A stretch of 61,896 bases of DNA from Candidatus Altimarinota bacterium (GCA_023268615.1 JALQUC010000015.1:1-61896), one strand, 5' to 3'. Counted from the first letter of the stretch, positions 45,640 to 58,051 are shown. Notes: generated by a model not told the origin, from the letters alone. A program made the numbers and translations.

Positions 45640-46980
45640 CTATAACCCTCTAAAATAATCGAGTATCCATGTTCCACCGCCTGGTGATTGCCATCCACCG
45701 CCTGTCGGCCAACTGTGTGGATCTCCGCCGTAGCCTGTGTATCATTCGCACCAGACGACTTCATTGCCAGATGAACAACTATTGTACTTCGTACAGGTGA
45801 GAGGCCCTATTTGGATACTTTCTGTCGACGATTCGCTACATTCATTGACCTTGAGACGGATATTTCTCGCCTGGACTCCAGAGGCGTAGGAGGAGAGATG
45901 GTCATCGACATTTTGGAAGAATATACTCGGTGCTGGTCCAGAGCATGCACCTGTAAATGGTCCAGAACCGACGACTGCGAGTCCACTCATGAATTCACCT
46001 CGCAGACAGGCGATTCTCTGTGCCATCCAACCACCGAGGGAGTGTCCTATGGCGTAGACCTTGTCTCGGTTGATACAATAATTCTCTGATACTTGCTTGA
46101 GGATTGCGTCGACGAATGTCATATTTTCCTTTTCACTCCATGAGAACGATCGACCGCTACTGCTCGCGAGTCCAGCAGGGTAGGCGACGATAAAATCACT
46201 CTGTTTTTCGAGCTTCATATAGTCCTGTACTTGATCTTTGCTATTCGTACGACCGTGTGTCGCGATAGCAAAAGAATATTCCTTATCTTTCGAATAATTT
46301 GACGGGATATAGAGATTATATTTTCTCTCTTTTCATTCTATGGTGATAGTATTTTCTCCCGAGAGTATTCCTCATGCTTGGCATCCTGCACTTTTATACG
46401 AGAGGGGAGACTTTGTCCGTGAATATTCTTGTAATCGTATGATGAGGTCGGCTGATTTTCCACGAGATATCTGTGTCCCGAGAGTGTAGCCGCGTGTAGT
46501 CATGATGTTATTGGTCTCAGCGAATTGCTGGAGAGCCTCATACCATTTTTCTCCTGTTGTTGCTATACCGAGAGCAAATGCTTTATTCCCAAATGCGAGT
46601 GCTTCGAGAGTCGTCACCGAATCGTTGGGTTTGAAATTCCCATCTGCAAATCCGTTGGCTATACCGAGTGTATGAGCTGTACAGATGTATCGGTGGTACC
46701 ACATTGCTGTATCGACATCAGGGAAACATTTTTCAGCGACTGTTTCCGGGATTGGCGTATTGCTGGCTCGGAGCAGTATCGTGAGGAGCTCTGCTCTGGT
46801 AATATTATTCTCTGTTCCATATCGTCCATCACCATATCAGTTTGTGAGTCATTGTGTTTGGAGATTGAGGATTGCATCTTTGTACCACGAGTATTCTATA
46901 TCGGTGAAATCAGCAAAAACTGCGTTAAAAGCAAAGAGCAAAGAGCAAAGAGCAAAGAGAAGGATTTTTGTAGATTTCAT
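45640..46980 (-). CDS. Secreted SLH-like protein with PHB-depolymerase/LpqC-type esterase domain
   Basis: Signal peptide MKSTKILLFALCSLLFAFNAVFA; SLH units (YGDGRYGTENNITRAELLTILLRAS, GIANGFADGNFKPNDSVTTLEALAF); DKVYAIGHSLGGWMAQRIAC (GxSxGG). Confidence 0.82.
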
Positions 46981-47043
46981 GACCGTACTGTACCTATTTT
47001 TCTCACCATACAACCCCTCTGTGTGAAAGTTGTGTGAGAAAGA

Positions 47044-47967
47044 CTAGACTTTTTTTTGGGATTTTGTGGGTGTTTTGATCGTCTTTTTTTGTTTTCCAAA
47101 TATCTTTGATGAGACAACGGATGGTTTTTCTGGTTTTTGGATAGTACCTTCTATTTTTTTAATTCTTTTCATAATCTCATCTTGTTCTTTTACCTCTTCT
47201 TCCATGGCATCGGCGAGTTGTGATATCTTTTTCTCACTTCTCAGAGCTCTGATAAATCAACTCGTGAGGATACCTGTAGGGAGGGCGACGAGTCCAACTC
47301 CGACGAGAGCTAGGACTATACCTACTATTCGCCCTCAAAATGTCACAGGGACCACATCACCGTAGCCTATTGTTGTGACTGTCACAACCGCCCACCATAT
47401 ACCATCAAATATATTATCTACATAGGTGTTTCGTTCATTTTCCAGTGCGTAGAAGAGCACCCCAGAAATGAGTATACACTGAATCGAGATTATAAAAATC
47501 ACCATCATTTCAAACCATATCTCGCGCGACATATCCCTGAGGAGACGGAGCACACGAGATGATCGATAAAAATGAAACATGTTGAGTATGCTCGTGAATC
47601 GGAGTACTCGGAGTATGACCGTATCAGCATTATGCAAGTCGTGTGTCCATATCATCACAAATAGAGGAGCTATGACTATGATATCTATTATAGTGAGCGG
47701 ATGAATGAGAAATTTGAGCGTTGCTTTGACTGCAGAGTTTCCTGTATAATTCTGTGATGCATTCCAGAGTCTGTAGAGAAATTCTGCGAGAAATGCTCCG
47801 AGTATTGCTATATGAACTGAGAGAAAGAGATTTTTGAGTTCTGGCGTCATGACACTCTCGACTGATTCTATGATGGTCAGAGTGATACTAATGACGACCA
47901 ATACGACCATCAAGAGATTGATAGTCATGGCGAGTTTTTCTTCGGATTTGAGCTCTGCAGGAAACAT
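47044..47967 (-). CDS. Voltage-gated-like potassium ion channel
   Basis: Six TM helices, S4-like RVLRFTSILNMFHFYRSSRVLRLLR, filter VTTIGYGDVVPVTF[G]RIVGIVLALVGVGLVALPTGILTS[G]F. Confidence 0.9.
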
Positions 47968-48050
47968 ACGCGAGAATTGTATGATAATTATTTCTGCAAC
48001 CTAGTATTTAGAGTGGAAAAATAGAAAAATGTTTCGTAGATGAGGAATAT

Positions 48051-49118
48051 TTAATTTGTGTACACAAAATAATTAGCGTGGATGACTACTTGTGACTTTT
48101 CATTTGTTTTATATTTCTTGAATTCCTTATTTGATATGCGAGCGAGTCATTTTCCGAGGATTTCCCCCTCTGAATCACATACCTCTAGGAGATCTCCTGT
48201 TTCAAACTCGCCCGTAGCCTCTACAATACCAATTTCGAGTATGGAAATTCGTTTTTTTTGTTGGAGCAGATCGCTCAAACAGGCATTAACGATTATTTTT
48301 CCTTTTAGTAGTGCTCCTGCTTGAATCCAGGACTCCATTTGTGTCTTTTTACGAGAAATGGGATTTTTATAAAAAACTGTTCCTATTTTTTTATCGTCAA
48401 CAATATTTCGTATGATATGTCGCTTCTTTCCTTCTCCAAGTACGACATCAACACCTGCATATGTCGCTGTTTGTGCACTAATAAGCTTGCTATACATTCA
48501 TCCGCGCCCAAAGCTGGACTTCTTTTTTGATACATACTCGAATATCTTATCATCAATTTTTTCTACATTATGGATAATTTTACCTCCTTCGTCAGGATGA
48601 CTTGTATATAATCATGTTATATTTGACAGGAGGATGAGTTTTTTTGCTCAGAGCATAATAGCCACAAATGCAGCGAGTTGATCATTATCTGAAAAGATTA
48701 TCTCATCGTTAGCAACAACATCATTTTCATTAATGATGGGTACGATACCGAGCTCACACTGTTTTTGCAGAACGGATTGTATGGATCCGTAGGTGGATTT
48801 GTTTGAGAAATCAAATCTCGTTAATAGCGCCTGAGAAACAGTTATATCATACTGTGCAAATATTTCTTGATAGACTTTCATGAGAAAAGGTTGACCAATG
48901 CTTGCAGTTACTTGATTGGTGAGTGTTGATTGATCATGGTGTTTGAGGAGATTTTTACCCAGAGCACATGCACCAGAGCTCACCACGAGACAGTAATATC
49001 AATTTTTCCGGAGAAAATCTATATCTTCTGCCACCTGTTGTATGACTTTTGAGTCAAACTGTCATTTTTCGTCCATAAGAACCTGGGATCCGATTTTGAT
49101 AACAAGTATATTTTTCAT
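48051..49118 (-). CDS. proB: Glutamate 5-kinase (with C-terminal PUA-like region)
   Basis: MKNILVIKIGSQVLMDEK[G]QFDSKV...VVSSGACALGKNLL...VPIINENDVVANDEIIFSDNDQLAAFVAIML[G]AKKLILLSNIT[G]LYTSHP. Confidence 0.92.
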
Positions 49119-49122
49119 AGTA

Positions 49123-50370
49123 TTATTTTCTAATAGAATAATCTGAATGAGAGTAATATTTGTAGGTAGTTAGTGCCCGACAACCCATGGGACCACGGGC
49201 ATGTATTTTCTGTGTAGATATACCCACTTCCGCACCAAAACCAAAACACCCACCGTCTGAAAAACGGGTAGAAGTATTGTGATAAACAACCGCAGAATCT
49301 ACCTGATTTTGGAATTTTTCCGCTGACTCGTTATTATCAGTTAAGATGCATTCTGAGTGATGAGAGGAGTATTTATCTATATGAATAATCGCTTCTTTGA
49401 GTGATGACACAACCTTAATTACACAAGCTAGAGAAAGCCATTCTGTGTAAAAATCTTCTACAGAAATATCTGTCGCGAATGATATATCAAGAGCTTCTTT
49501 TTCCTCTGAGAGCATCTTAATTTCCACTCCGGCGTTTTTCAGGCTTTCGAGAATATTATGAATAAGTTCGACAGGTGTGTCTTTGTGTAAAAGGATCGTA
49601 TCTAGTGCATTACACACAGAAGGGCGGGATACTTTTGTATTGATTATGATATCACATACTTTTTGAAAATTTTCAGATCTTATTTCATGGTCAATGTAGA
49701 TATGAACAACCCCCGCTCCTGTTTCGATTGTTGGTACGAGAGAATTTTTTCGCACAAAATCGATGAGAGATTTGCCTCATCGTGGTATGATCACATCTAC
49801 ACATTCTGTTGCAGTCAGCAGATGTGTGAGATCTTCTCTATTTTCTGAATATCCAAAGAGGCAATCTCTTGAAAATCATTGTTTCTCAAAAACATCCTGG
49901 ATGAGACTTCGAAGATAGGCGTTTGTTTCTGACGCCTGAGATCCTCACTTTAGCACGCATACATTTCCTGATTTGATACAAAGTATCGCCAGATCAACTG
50001 TGACATTTGGGCGTGCTTCATAAATACAGGCGACGACTCCGAAGGGTACTGGCTTTGAGATAAGCTCGATAGGGGATTCAGTATCAAATTTTTGAATGTA
50101 TTTATCGCTCAGAGGATCTTCTATAATAGTTAGCTCATGGCACGCTGTCGACATGTCTTCTATTCGCTTTTCTGAGAGAGCGACTCGATCATAGAGCGGA
50201 TCATTTTTATCCATTTTTTCGAGATCACTAGAGTTGGCTTTGAGTATCTCTGTTTTGTTTATAAGAAGACTCTCAGCAATACTGGTGATGAGGTTATTTC
50301 TCTCGTCATGAGTCGCTAGAGAAAAGTCGCGCGCGATGCCGCGAAGATGTGTAAGTTCGGTATTTTTCAT
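49123..50370 (-). CDS. proA: Gamma-glutamyl phosphate reductase
   Basis: PVPFGVVACIYEARPNVTVDLAILCIKSGNVCVLK[G]GSQASETNAYL, DVIIPR[G]GKSLIDFV, SRPSVCNALDTILLHK, GAEVGISTQKIHARGPMGCRALTTYKY. Confidence 0.93.
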
Positions 50371-50372
50371 AT

Positions 50373-51137
50373 TTATGCAGACTCAGAGAGTGTGTTTCAG
50401 TGATTGTAAGCCTCTATAATTCAGGCGTTTATAATATCCTTTAATCCCTTTTCTGCAAATGTATCGAGGGCTTTTTGAGTGATGCCTCATTTCGAAGCGA
50501 CGGTACTGATTGATTCAGTAAAAGTTTTCTTTCCTTCTGTAATATAGAGTGCAGAGCCCATGAGGAGATTTTCGAGCGTTTTTTGCCCTGATTCTATGTC
50601 TCCACCATGTTTTCCCCAGAGTTCTTTTATAGCCTCTGCAAAAGCAAAAAAGTATGCCGGACCACAGCCACTTATTGTTGCGAGACGATTCAATTCGTCT
50701 TCTGTTTTGCAATCGACGACATTGCCTTTCTGAGTGAGTATTTCTAGAAACCAATTTAGAGTCTCTGATTCCGTATTTTTGTATACCAGTGTTGTGCCAT
50801 GATTATACTGTAGGAGAATATTTGGCATAATACGGCAGACTAGTGCGTTTGTTTTGAATTTGTCACTTTTTACTCCAGCCAGAGGGGAGATGATGAGAGT
50901 ATTTTCATCATATATTCAGATATCAACTTCATTCAGCTGTTGCGGTTTGATTCAGAGGAAAACAAGAGAGGGGCTCTCTATCTTCCCGACTTGTACACCA
51001 TATTCGTGTTCGAGCTGTTGCGATCTTTCCGTGCTGCCCGTCACTACGGATATATTTTCTTTTTCTATCCCTGATGCGAGAAATAATTCGAGAAAGATTT
51101 TCCCGAGTTTTCAGCATCAGATAAATTGAATAGTCAT
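50373..51137 (-). CDS. proC: Pyrroline-5-carboxylate reductase
   Basis: MTIQFI[G]C[G]KLGKIF..., RLATISGCGPAYFFAFAEAI, ISTVASK[G]GITQKALDTF. Confidence 0.88.
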
Positions 51138-51161
51138 AATTATTAAGTTTCTAAGTTTAAA

Positions 51162-51190
51162 AAAAGAGTGTAGCTATACTACACTCTCTC
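51162..51190 (-). terminator. Hairpin terminator between the small ORF at 51212..51716 and proC
   Basis: GAGTGTAGctataCTACACTC followed by low-complexity flank. Confidence 0.6.
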
Positions 51191-51211
51191 GGGTTTTTAT
51201 CAAGAGCTTTG

Positions 51212-51716
51212 TTAGGCTACAAGTCTCACTAATCCTGCGGGGATTCCTCTGACAGGTTCATCGTTTATGCTTCCTGGTAGGATAACTCCATCCCTTGCTC
51301 GTACCCAAGCGTATCTATCGTCATTTTCGTTACCACTAAGGACATTTCCGTAGACAAAAAGATATGTATCTCCATTTGTGTCTTGACCTGCTTCCAGTAC
51401 TTTCTTCACGGGTGATCCAGTCATGGTTTTACTTTTTCCATCAAAAATATAAAATCCCGCTTCTTCATTACCTCGTATTTGTACATCTCCATATGAAGCC
51501 TGTAGTGGCCAAAGTGCCTCTATGAGTCAATCTCCTGTTGTTTCATTGTAGGTTGTTGTAATACTTCGGCTTGCTACATCTGGAAGTGCTCGGGGATATT
51601 CTCTTATATATTTCTTGGACTACTTGTTCTCAGGCACTTGTAGGTCTGGTAGCCTCAGGGTGACGACTAATCTCAATGATTTTGTCAATTTCAGGGACCT
51701 GTGTAGACGTAGGCAT
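51212..51716 (-). CDS. Small hypothetical protein with apparent +1 frame change near 51600-51620
   Basis: Frame A MPTSTQVPEIDKIIEISRHPEATRPTSA[G]EQVVQ then coherent frame B KYIREYPRALPDVASRSITTTYNETTGD[G]LIEALWPLQASYGDVQIRGNEAGFYIFDGKSKTMTGSPVKKV...LVA. Confidence 0.5.
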
Positions 51717-51779
51717 AAAAAGAGAATTAAAAATAGGATATAGTTATCCTATATCCTATTTACGGTTTGTCAAATTGAC

Positions 51780-52295
51780 TTATGCTGCTAATGCAGGTAC
51801 TATCAGTTCTTCATCTACTTTTTGACCTCATCGTGTACCGCTTACTTTTATACGGTTAAATGTATCTCAGCCTTCCTGTACTTCTGTCATTTCTCAAACT
51901 TGAGGCATTTCATCGTATGGTTTGATGAATATTCTGCTTGGAATACCCGATGGAAACAAAAATACTTTACCTGATACTGCATGTTGTCTGGCAGAGATAC
52001 CATTTCCCAAATCTCTAGAAGGTGTCAATAGAGCGTTGATACCATTTAATGGAACAAAGCTTTCAGCTGTCATTCTATTTATAACTTCGAGTCCAATAAA
52101 CTTATCATGTACTTCTGGCAGTCACGCATCTAGTATAGCCTTTACATCTTTATCGCTAGATAATTCTTTAGGTAAACTATCTCTGTTATTTTGTATAGGA
52201 GCTGCCACCGCTATTAATGCTTCAGCTGCAACAGAGGGGTCCTCTAGATTTGCAAAATTAGTCTCAAATGTATTGCTATAATTAGGAGTAGTCAT
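51780..52295 (-). CDS. Hypothetical protein
   Basis: Open frame with TGA=Gly: MTTPNYSNTFETNFANLEDPSVAAEALIAVAAPIQNNRDSLPKELSSDKDVKAILDA[G]LPEVHDKFIGLEVI... Confidence 0.55.
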
Positions 52296-52360
52296 AAAAA
52301 TAGGGGATCAAGAATTAACTACCAGCATATAATATCATATAAAAATTATATGTCAAATAT

Positions 52361-53845
52361 TTAGAATGCTCGTGCAAATATAGCACGGACATGTCATTTC
52401 TTAACCTGAGGCATGAGAGTGTCTGTGAACTGTCCATCAAAAGGGAGACATCGAATAGTGGCCTTGTAGAGTGACTTGATATGTTCTTCAAATTTTTCGT
52501 CACCATCCCAAGCATAGAGTGCAAATTTGCCAGACTCGACTGCTTTTGCTATATCTGCCTCTGTTTCACAGGCCACCGTATTGCCCTGGAGACGATTACG
52601 ACTTTTTTCAAACAGTGTCTTTTGTCCTTCTTCGAGTCCAGATATGACAGCATCTGCGATTTCAGCCAGTGCTACAGGATGTTTCTCTCCTGATATTCGA
52701 TTTCCGAGGATGACCATTTTTTCTGCTATATCACGCGCACCATATTCTATGCGGAGAGGGTAGCCTGAGAGTTCGAAATCATTGATTTTTTCTCCGAGTC
52801 GTACATCGCGATTGTCGATGAGTATTTTTTCACCTTTGTTATTGATTCTTGCTCGGAAATATTGCCCCTGTACTGGTATTTCTGTATTTTTACCGAGAAG
52901 CAGCATAGCGATTTCATCTGTGTATTTTTTTACATCTTCTGGCTGCTCACCATAGAGAGGAAGAAGTACTGCTTTGTATTCAGACATCTTTGGAGGAATG
53001 ACGAGACCTCTCTCATCGCTATGACTTGATATGAGAGCTCCTATGAGTCGTGTACTTGCCCCCCATGATGTATAAAAAGGGTAGCTTTGTTGATCGTTCT
53101 CATCTTGATAGGAGACTTCAAAATCTCGCATGAAGTTTTGAGATAAGAGATGAGAAGTACATGACTGGAGAGCCCAGCCGTTGCTCATCATTGATTCATA
53201 TGTATATGTATGTATAGCGCCTGGAAATCTCTCACTTGGTGATTTTTCTCCTTCTATACCATCAATAGCCAGAAATTCTCTGATAGTTGTGATATAGACA
53301 TTGTTCAAAATATTCATGAGGAACTCATGTGCATCAGCTTCTGTTGCGTGAAGTGTGTGTCCTTCTTGCCAGTGGAATTCACTCGTACGGAGAAAAGGAC
53401 GAGGTCTTTTTTCCCAGCGGATAATGTTTGCCCACTGGTTATAGAGCATTGGTAAATCCTTGTAACTCTGGAGCTGTTTCTTGAAAAAATCACAAAAAAG
53501 CGTCTCAGAGGTTGGACGAAGAGCATAATGTTCGGGAAGCTCTTTCCCACCAACATGAGTCACTGTTGCAAATTCAGGTGCAAAGCCTGCGATATGTTCT
53601 TTTTCTTTTTCAAAGAAAGAAACTGGTATCAGCATAGGGAGCATGATATCCCTAACCCCTAGCGCTACTATTTTATCGCTCATCTTCATGCGTATGCTGT
53701 TCCAGAGTGTGACTGATTTTGGGAGAAATGTTATACATCCAGTAACCGGGGCATATTCAAACATCTTGCTGCTATGAGCTACATCTAAATACCACTGAGA
53801 ATAATTTTCATTCTGAGCAGTTATGTTAATTTTGTTTTTCGCCAT
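52361..53845 (-). CDS. proS: Prolyl-tRNA synthetase (short archaeal/eukaryote-like form)
   Basis: MLPMLIPVSFFEKEKEHIAGFAPEFATVTHVGGKELPEHYALRPTSETLF, RPFLRTSEFHWQEGHTLHATEADA, TSWGASTRLIGALISSHSDERGLVIPP; TGA then VKK[G]HVRAIFARAF-TAA. Confidence 0.94.
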
Positions 53846-53921
53846 TTTTTTATTATAGAAAAAACCACTGAAGCGCAAAATTTCTTTTGAAATTTATGGT
53901 ATTATGTTATAATTCCTCCAT

Positions 53922-54176
53922 ATGAAAAAACTCTTTCTCACACTTGGACTCCTGTCATTTCTCGGAGGAGGATATTATCTCAAGCAAAATTATACTTTTG
54001 TGCAGCTCTCGTCTGAGCAGCTTGCACAGGTTGGTTCTACCACTCTCCAGTCATCTGTCCTCAACCCTATTTCTGGCGAGAACGAGACACACCACTCTGA
54101 TGTGCTTTTGCGCGTGGGCTCTTTTGCGATCGTGAAGAACTCTTCAGAATTGATCGGAGCTGATCAGGGGGAGTAG
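53922..54176 (+). CDS. Small secreted/anchored protein
   Basis: MKKLFLTLGLLSFLGGGYYLKQNYTFVQLSSEQLAQVGS; signal-anchor like. Confidence 0.55.
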   Translation: MKKLFLTLGLLSFLGGGYYLKQNYTFVQLSSEQLAQVGSTTLQSSVLNPISGENETHHSDVLLRVGSFAIVKNSSELIGADQGE

Positions 54177-54540
54177 GATGACCTATAGCTATTTTTATCT
54201 CTCGGGTGTCTGTTTCATAGTTTCTCTCAGGATTTGTCAGAAATTCTCGTGTTTCTTGTTCCCATTTTTTGAACGCAATAATAGCATTCTGGTGAGCAGA
54301 TCGCTGATCTATAGAGCGAATTGTTCTATTTTCTAGCATGATAAATTTCTTTGGCTCATAGAAATACTGACTGTAGTCAGTTATGTCTATTATTTGGCAT
54401 CATGTTCCGCCTTTTGATGCAGTTTTTCCTGCAGCATGAGCTATGCTATGGAGATAGTGGACGCTGATATTTTTTCGTGCATCAGTCAGTATATCTTCTA
54501 TACTGTATCGCAGATGGTATGGTGTTTTCTCAAATCGCAT
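54067..54540 (-). CDS. Hypothetical protein overlapping 53922..54176 antisense
   Basis: MRFEKTPYHLRYSIEDILTDARKNISVHYLHSIAHAAGKTASKGGT[G]CQIIDITDYSQYF...; TAG at 54067. Confidence 0.5.
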
Positions 54541-54677
54541 AAATATATATATATTGAGAACATGATTCTATAAATAATCAATAAATTGCAAGAAAAAGAT
54601 AAAATGAGATTTTTCTCGTTGCAAAAATATGACTTTTTTATACCCTGTTTTGGTATTTTATTTCTATCTATCTTCTC

Positions 54678-55607
54678 ATGTATCACATTATCTGACACAA
54701 AAACCCTGACACCGACGCTATCCTCTCTGCTCTCGTAGCAAAGGAGTATTTCCTCGCTATGGGTATGGACGCAGAGGCCTACAGACTTGGCGAGCTCAAC
54801 AAAGAAACTGAGTATTTACTCAAAGTCATCTGAGTTGAAGCACCACAGTTAATCTCATCTCTCGAGGCTGGTTCTGAAGTGGTCCTCGTTGATCACAATG
54901 CTCGAGGGCAGGCTATTGATGGCCTCGAGAATTTGAAAGTAAAATGTATTATAGATCATCATTCTGTTGAGAGTTTGTCTACGAGCGAGCCGATTCAGCT
55001 CCGTTTTGACCCAGTTTGCTCGACTTGTTCTATCCTTTTCCTCATGTTTGCAGAGCAGGATCTCGAGATACCAGATCCTGTCGCCAAGATGATTCTCGCT
55101 GGTATACTCTCTGATAGTCTCGCATTCCGCTCTCCAACAACGACAGATGAAGATAGGGAAATAGCGGAATATCTCGCAGAAGATCTCGGTATTGATGATA
55201 TCCAAGCCTTTGCAAAAGCTATGTTTGACGCAAAATCTGATCTCGGTGATATGCCGATTCGTAAAATTGTTGAGCTTGATTACAAAGTATTTACTGGTGG
55301 TGCCAAGAAATTTGGTTATGGTGTCATGGAGACAACCAATCCTGCCTATGCTCTGGGCCGAAAAAATGAAATTATCACTGATATGAGAGCCCTCAAGGAA
55401 GAGACAGGATTGGATGCTATTTTCTTTTCTGTTGTTGATATATTGCAGGAGAAAAATACGACATTTGTTGTTGGTGATATCGAGAAGGCCGCTATTCTAG
55501 AAGCATTTTGAGCCGAAACTGTTGATATGGTAGCTGATTTAGGAAAACGATTGAGCCGCAAAAAAGAACTCGAACCACCAGTCAGAGCCTATTTCGAGAA
55601 AAATTAG
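54678..55607 (+). CDS. ppaC: Manganese-dependent (family II) inorganic pyrophosphatase, DHH family
   Basis: MYHII[G]HKNPDTDAILSALVAKEYF..., VLVDHNARGQA, CIIDHHSVESLSTSEPIQLRFDPVCSTCSILF. Confidence 0.93.
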
Positions 55608-56092
55608 AGTATCATTGATCTCACTGCTGCACACAGCTTATCTCGGAAAGCTCGTATAGTTTCACCGATATTTCATTGGGATTCTGCTAGATTTTCCCAG
55701 ACATAGAATTTTCTATAATGTGCAGATGCGCGCGCATCTATAGTTGTGAGTAATGATATTCTTGGTCAAATTTCATCATCATTTTCTCGTCTCAATGCGG
55801 CATAATTATTATGTCTTCAAACTTGTAATATGTGTAGTGCAATTGCTATCCTAAGAAATAATATCCTCGGATGACCGCAACAGAGATTCAAACTCCTCTT
55901 TAAACATCTTTCGAAAAGTAATCATTTTGCTGGGTCTTCATGTTCGAATCAACAAATAATGATAGCCATCTGCTCGAAATCTTCTACAAATTTTGCTACT
56001 GTTTTACTGAGCTCTACCTTGATTTCTTCCTTTTTTCTTCATCTCTTATCGTTATTCCTCAAATTGGTTCACTTAACCAAGAAATCTCTCAT
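55604..56092 (-). CDS. Hypothetical helical protein
   Basis: Open frame with TGA=Gly: MRDFLVKGTNLRNNDKRGRKKEEIKVELSKTVAKFVEDFEQMAIIIC[G]FEHEDPAK[G]LLFERCLKRSL... Confidence 0.5.
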
Positions 56093-56126
56093 GATGGTAC
56101 GATGTCGCGTATAATCCGATTCATAT

Positions 56127-56753
56127 TTATTTTGTGCTTGTAGTATTAAATACGCTTTCTACTTTTCGCTCATTTCTATCTGTGAATCATATAAAGTAAT
56201 TATCATCAGTAGTTATTCATATTTTACCTTGCATTCATCCTACTTTATCAAAAATTGCTCGTACATTTTCATCTCCACCGCCTCACATTCTTAGTCTTGA
56301 AATATTTGAGAGAGATCTGCCATGTTCTATAAATGTTTGTGCTATAGCTGTACCAATTCATCTCCTGCGTAATTCATCCGCTACTGCTATTGAAAAAAGA
56401 TGTAACTCATTTCCTGTCTTTTTCTTGTGTGCTTGAAAAAAAGCGTGCCCAATAATATGTCAATCAAATAAAGTAATTATCCCATCGTATCATTTCCAGA
56501 GCATCAATCGTACAATTATTGATTGAGGTATTAAATTTCGCCAATATTTTGTTTTTTTATCAAATGGACTTCCAGGATCAGGATTGAGAAACCACCTTAT
56601 TATATGGGATCTCACGGCTTCAGTTATTTCGTTTTTTTGATCCTTATTTTTACCTAAAATTTCTCCCACCCTTACATGAGAGATTGCAATTGTATTTGGA
56701 ATTGTAGTTTTTATCCGTAGGAATTTCCCCTCTCATTTGAGTAGCGTGTTCAT
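56127..56753 (-). CDS. GNAT-family N-acetyltransferase
   Basis: FFQAHKKKTGNELHLFSIAVADELRRR[G]IGTAIAQTFIEHGRSLSNISRLRM[G]GGGDENVRAIFDKVG: acetyl-CoA site RRxGIGTA. Confidence 0.72.
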
Positions 56754-56863
56754 ATTAATATCATAAATATATTTATCATAAGTCAATTTGCAAATGGGGA
56801 AATATTTTTATACTTCTCTCTACCACTCAATAACATGGTACGCCTTATTTTTCATACTACAAT

Positions 56864-58009
56864 ATGAAGCCAAAACAAGAGCAGTTTGAATTGCTCACAT
56901 TTTATCATTTTGTTGATATTCCAGAGAGTGAAGTCGAGGATGTCTGTGCCGAGCATTTACAGTTTTGCTCTGATATATGACTCCGTGGACGCATTTATAT
57001 AGGCACAGAGGGTATTAGCTCTACTGTTTCAGGAAATCTCTGACAGTGCAAGTCCTATCGCATGTATCTCGAATCAACTCCTTATTTCAAGAATATTGCT
57101 GACATAGAATCCAAGGCGACACTTGTCTCGGGCCATCAATTTCCAAAGCTCACGGTCAAAGTCCGCAATGAAATAGTCGTTCTCGGTGAAAAAGTAACAG
57201 AAGCAGAAGTCAAAAAATACAAAAAAGAGCTCACCCCAGAAGAATTCAAGAAAATTCTGGATGAAGGGAAGACGGATGACTACATCATCCTCGACATGCG
57301 TAATGACTACGAGTATCGTCTTGGTCACTTCAAGGGTGCTATTCCAGCGAGTACTGTGAATTTCCGAGAAGTACCACAGCTGCTCGAGCGTTATCGTGAA
57401 AAAGCACAAGGTAAGAAGATTATCTGGTATTGTACTGGAGGTATTCGCTGTGAAAAGGCAGCAGTTCTCGCCAACAAGGCAGGACTCGAAGATGTCTATG
57501 CTATCGAGGGGGGAGTGGTAAAATATGTGAATACTTACAATGATGGGAATTGGCTCGGAAATCTCTATACATTTGATGATCGAGTCAGTACTTTCGTCGG
57601 TGATGATTGTACTCATACAACTATTGGTAGCTGTCTCCATTCAGATAAGCTCACGGATCACTGTGATAATTGTCGCTATACAGCATGTAACGCCCGTCTC
57701 ATTGTTGACCTCTCTGAACACAAGAAACATATGTGATTCTGTTCACAAGAATGTTTCGATAAAGCAATGACAACGCTCCTCATCAAAGATGTGGATTGGG
57801 ACTCATTAAAAATGAATAATGAAAAATGAATAATGAAAAATTGAGGAAGACTTTTATCATACAAAGAGCTTCGTTCCATGATAAAGGCAGGAAAAATGGA
57901 TTTTGCTGAAGCACACAAAATAGTATCTACTCATCTCAAGAAAAAACTCTGAGAGACAACATTCAGACATCTAGAAAGCCAGAAAGAGGGCGTTATTCAG
58001 ATGGATTAG
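56864..58009 (+). CDS. trhO: Rhodanese-domain tRNA uridine hydroxylase-like protein (TrhO/YceA family)
   Basis: LRGRIYIGTEGISSTVSG, YIILDMRNDYEYRLGHFKGAIPASTVNFRE, IIWYCTGGIRCEKAAVL, IEGGVVKYVNTYNDGNWLGNLYTFDDRV. Confidence 0.88.
57806..57847. repeat. Period-7 repeat inside trhO
   Basis: AAAATGAATAATGAAAAATGAATAATGAAAAATTGAGGAA, coding KMNNEK[G]IMKN[G]G. Confidence 0.85.
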
Positions 58010-58051
58010 ACTGCAATGGAGTAAGCAGTATACTTAGTACTTTGAATCAGA

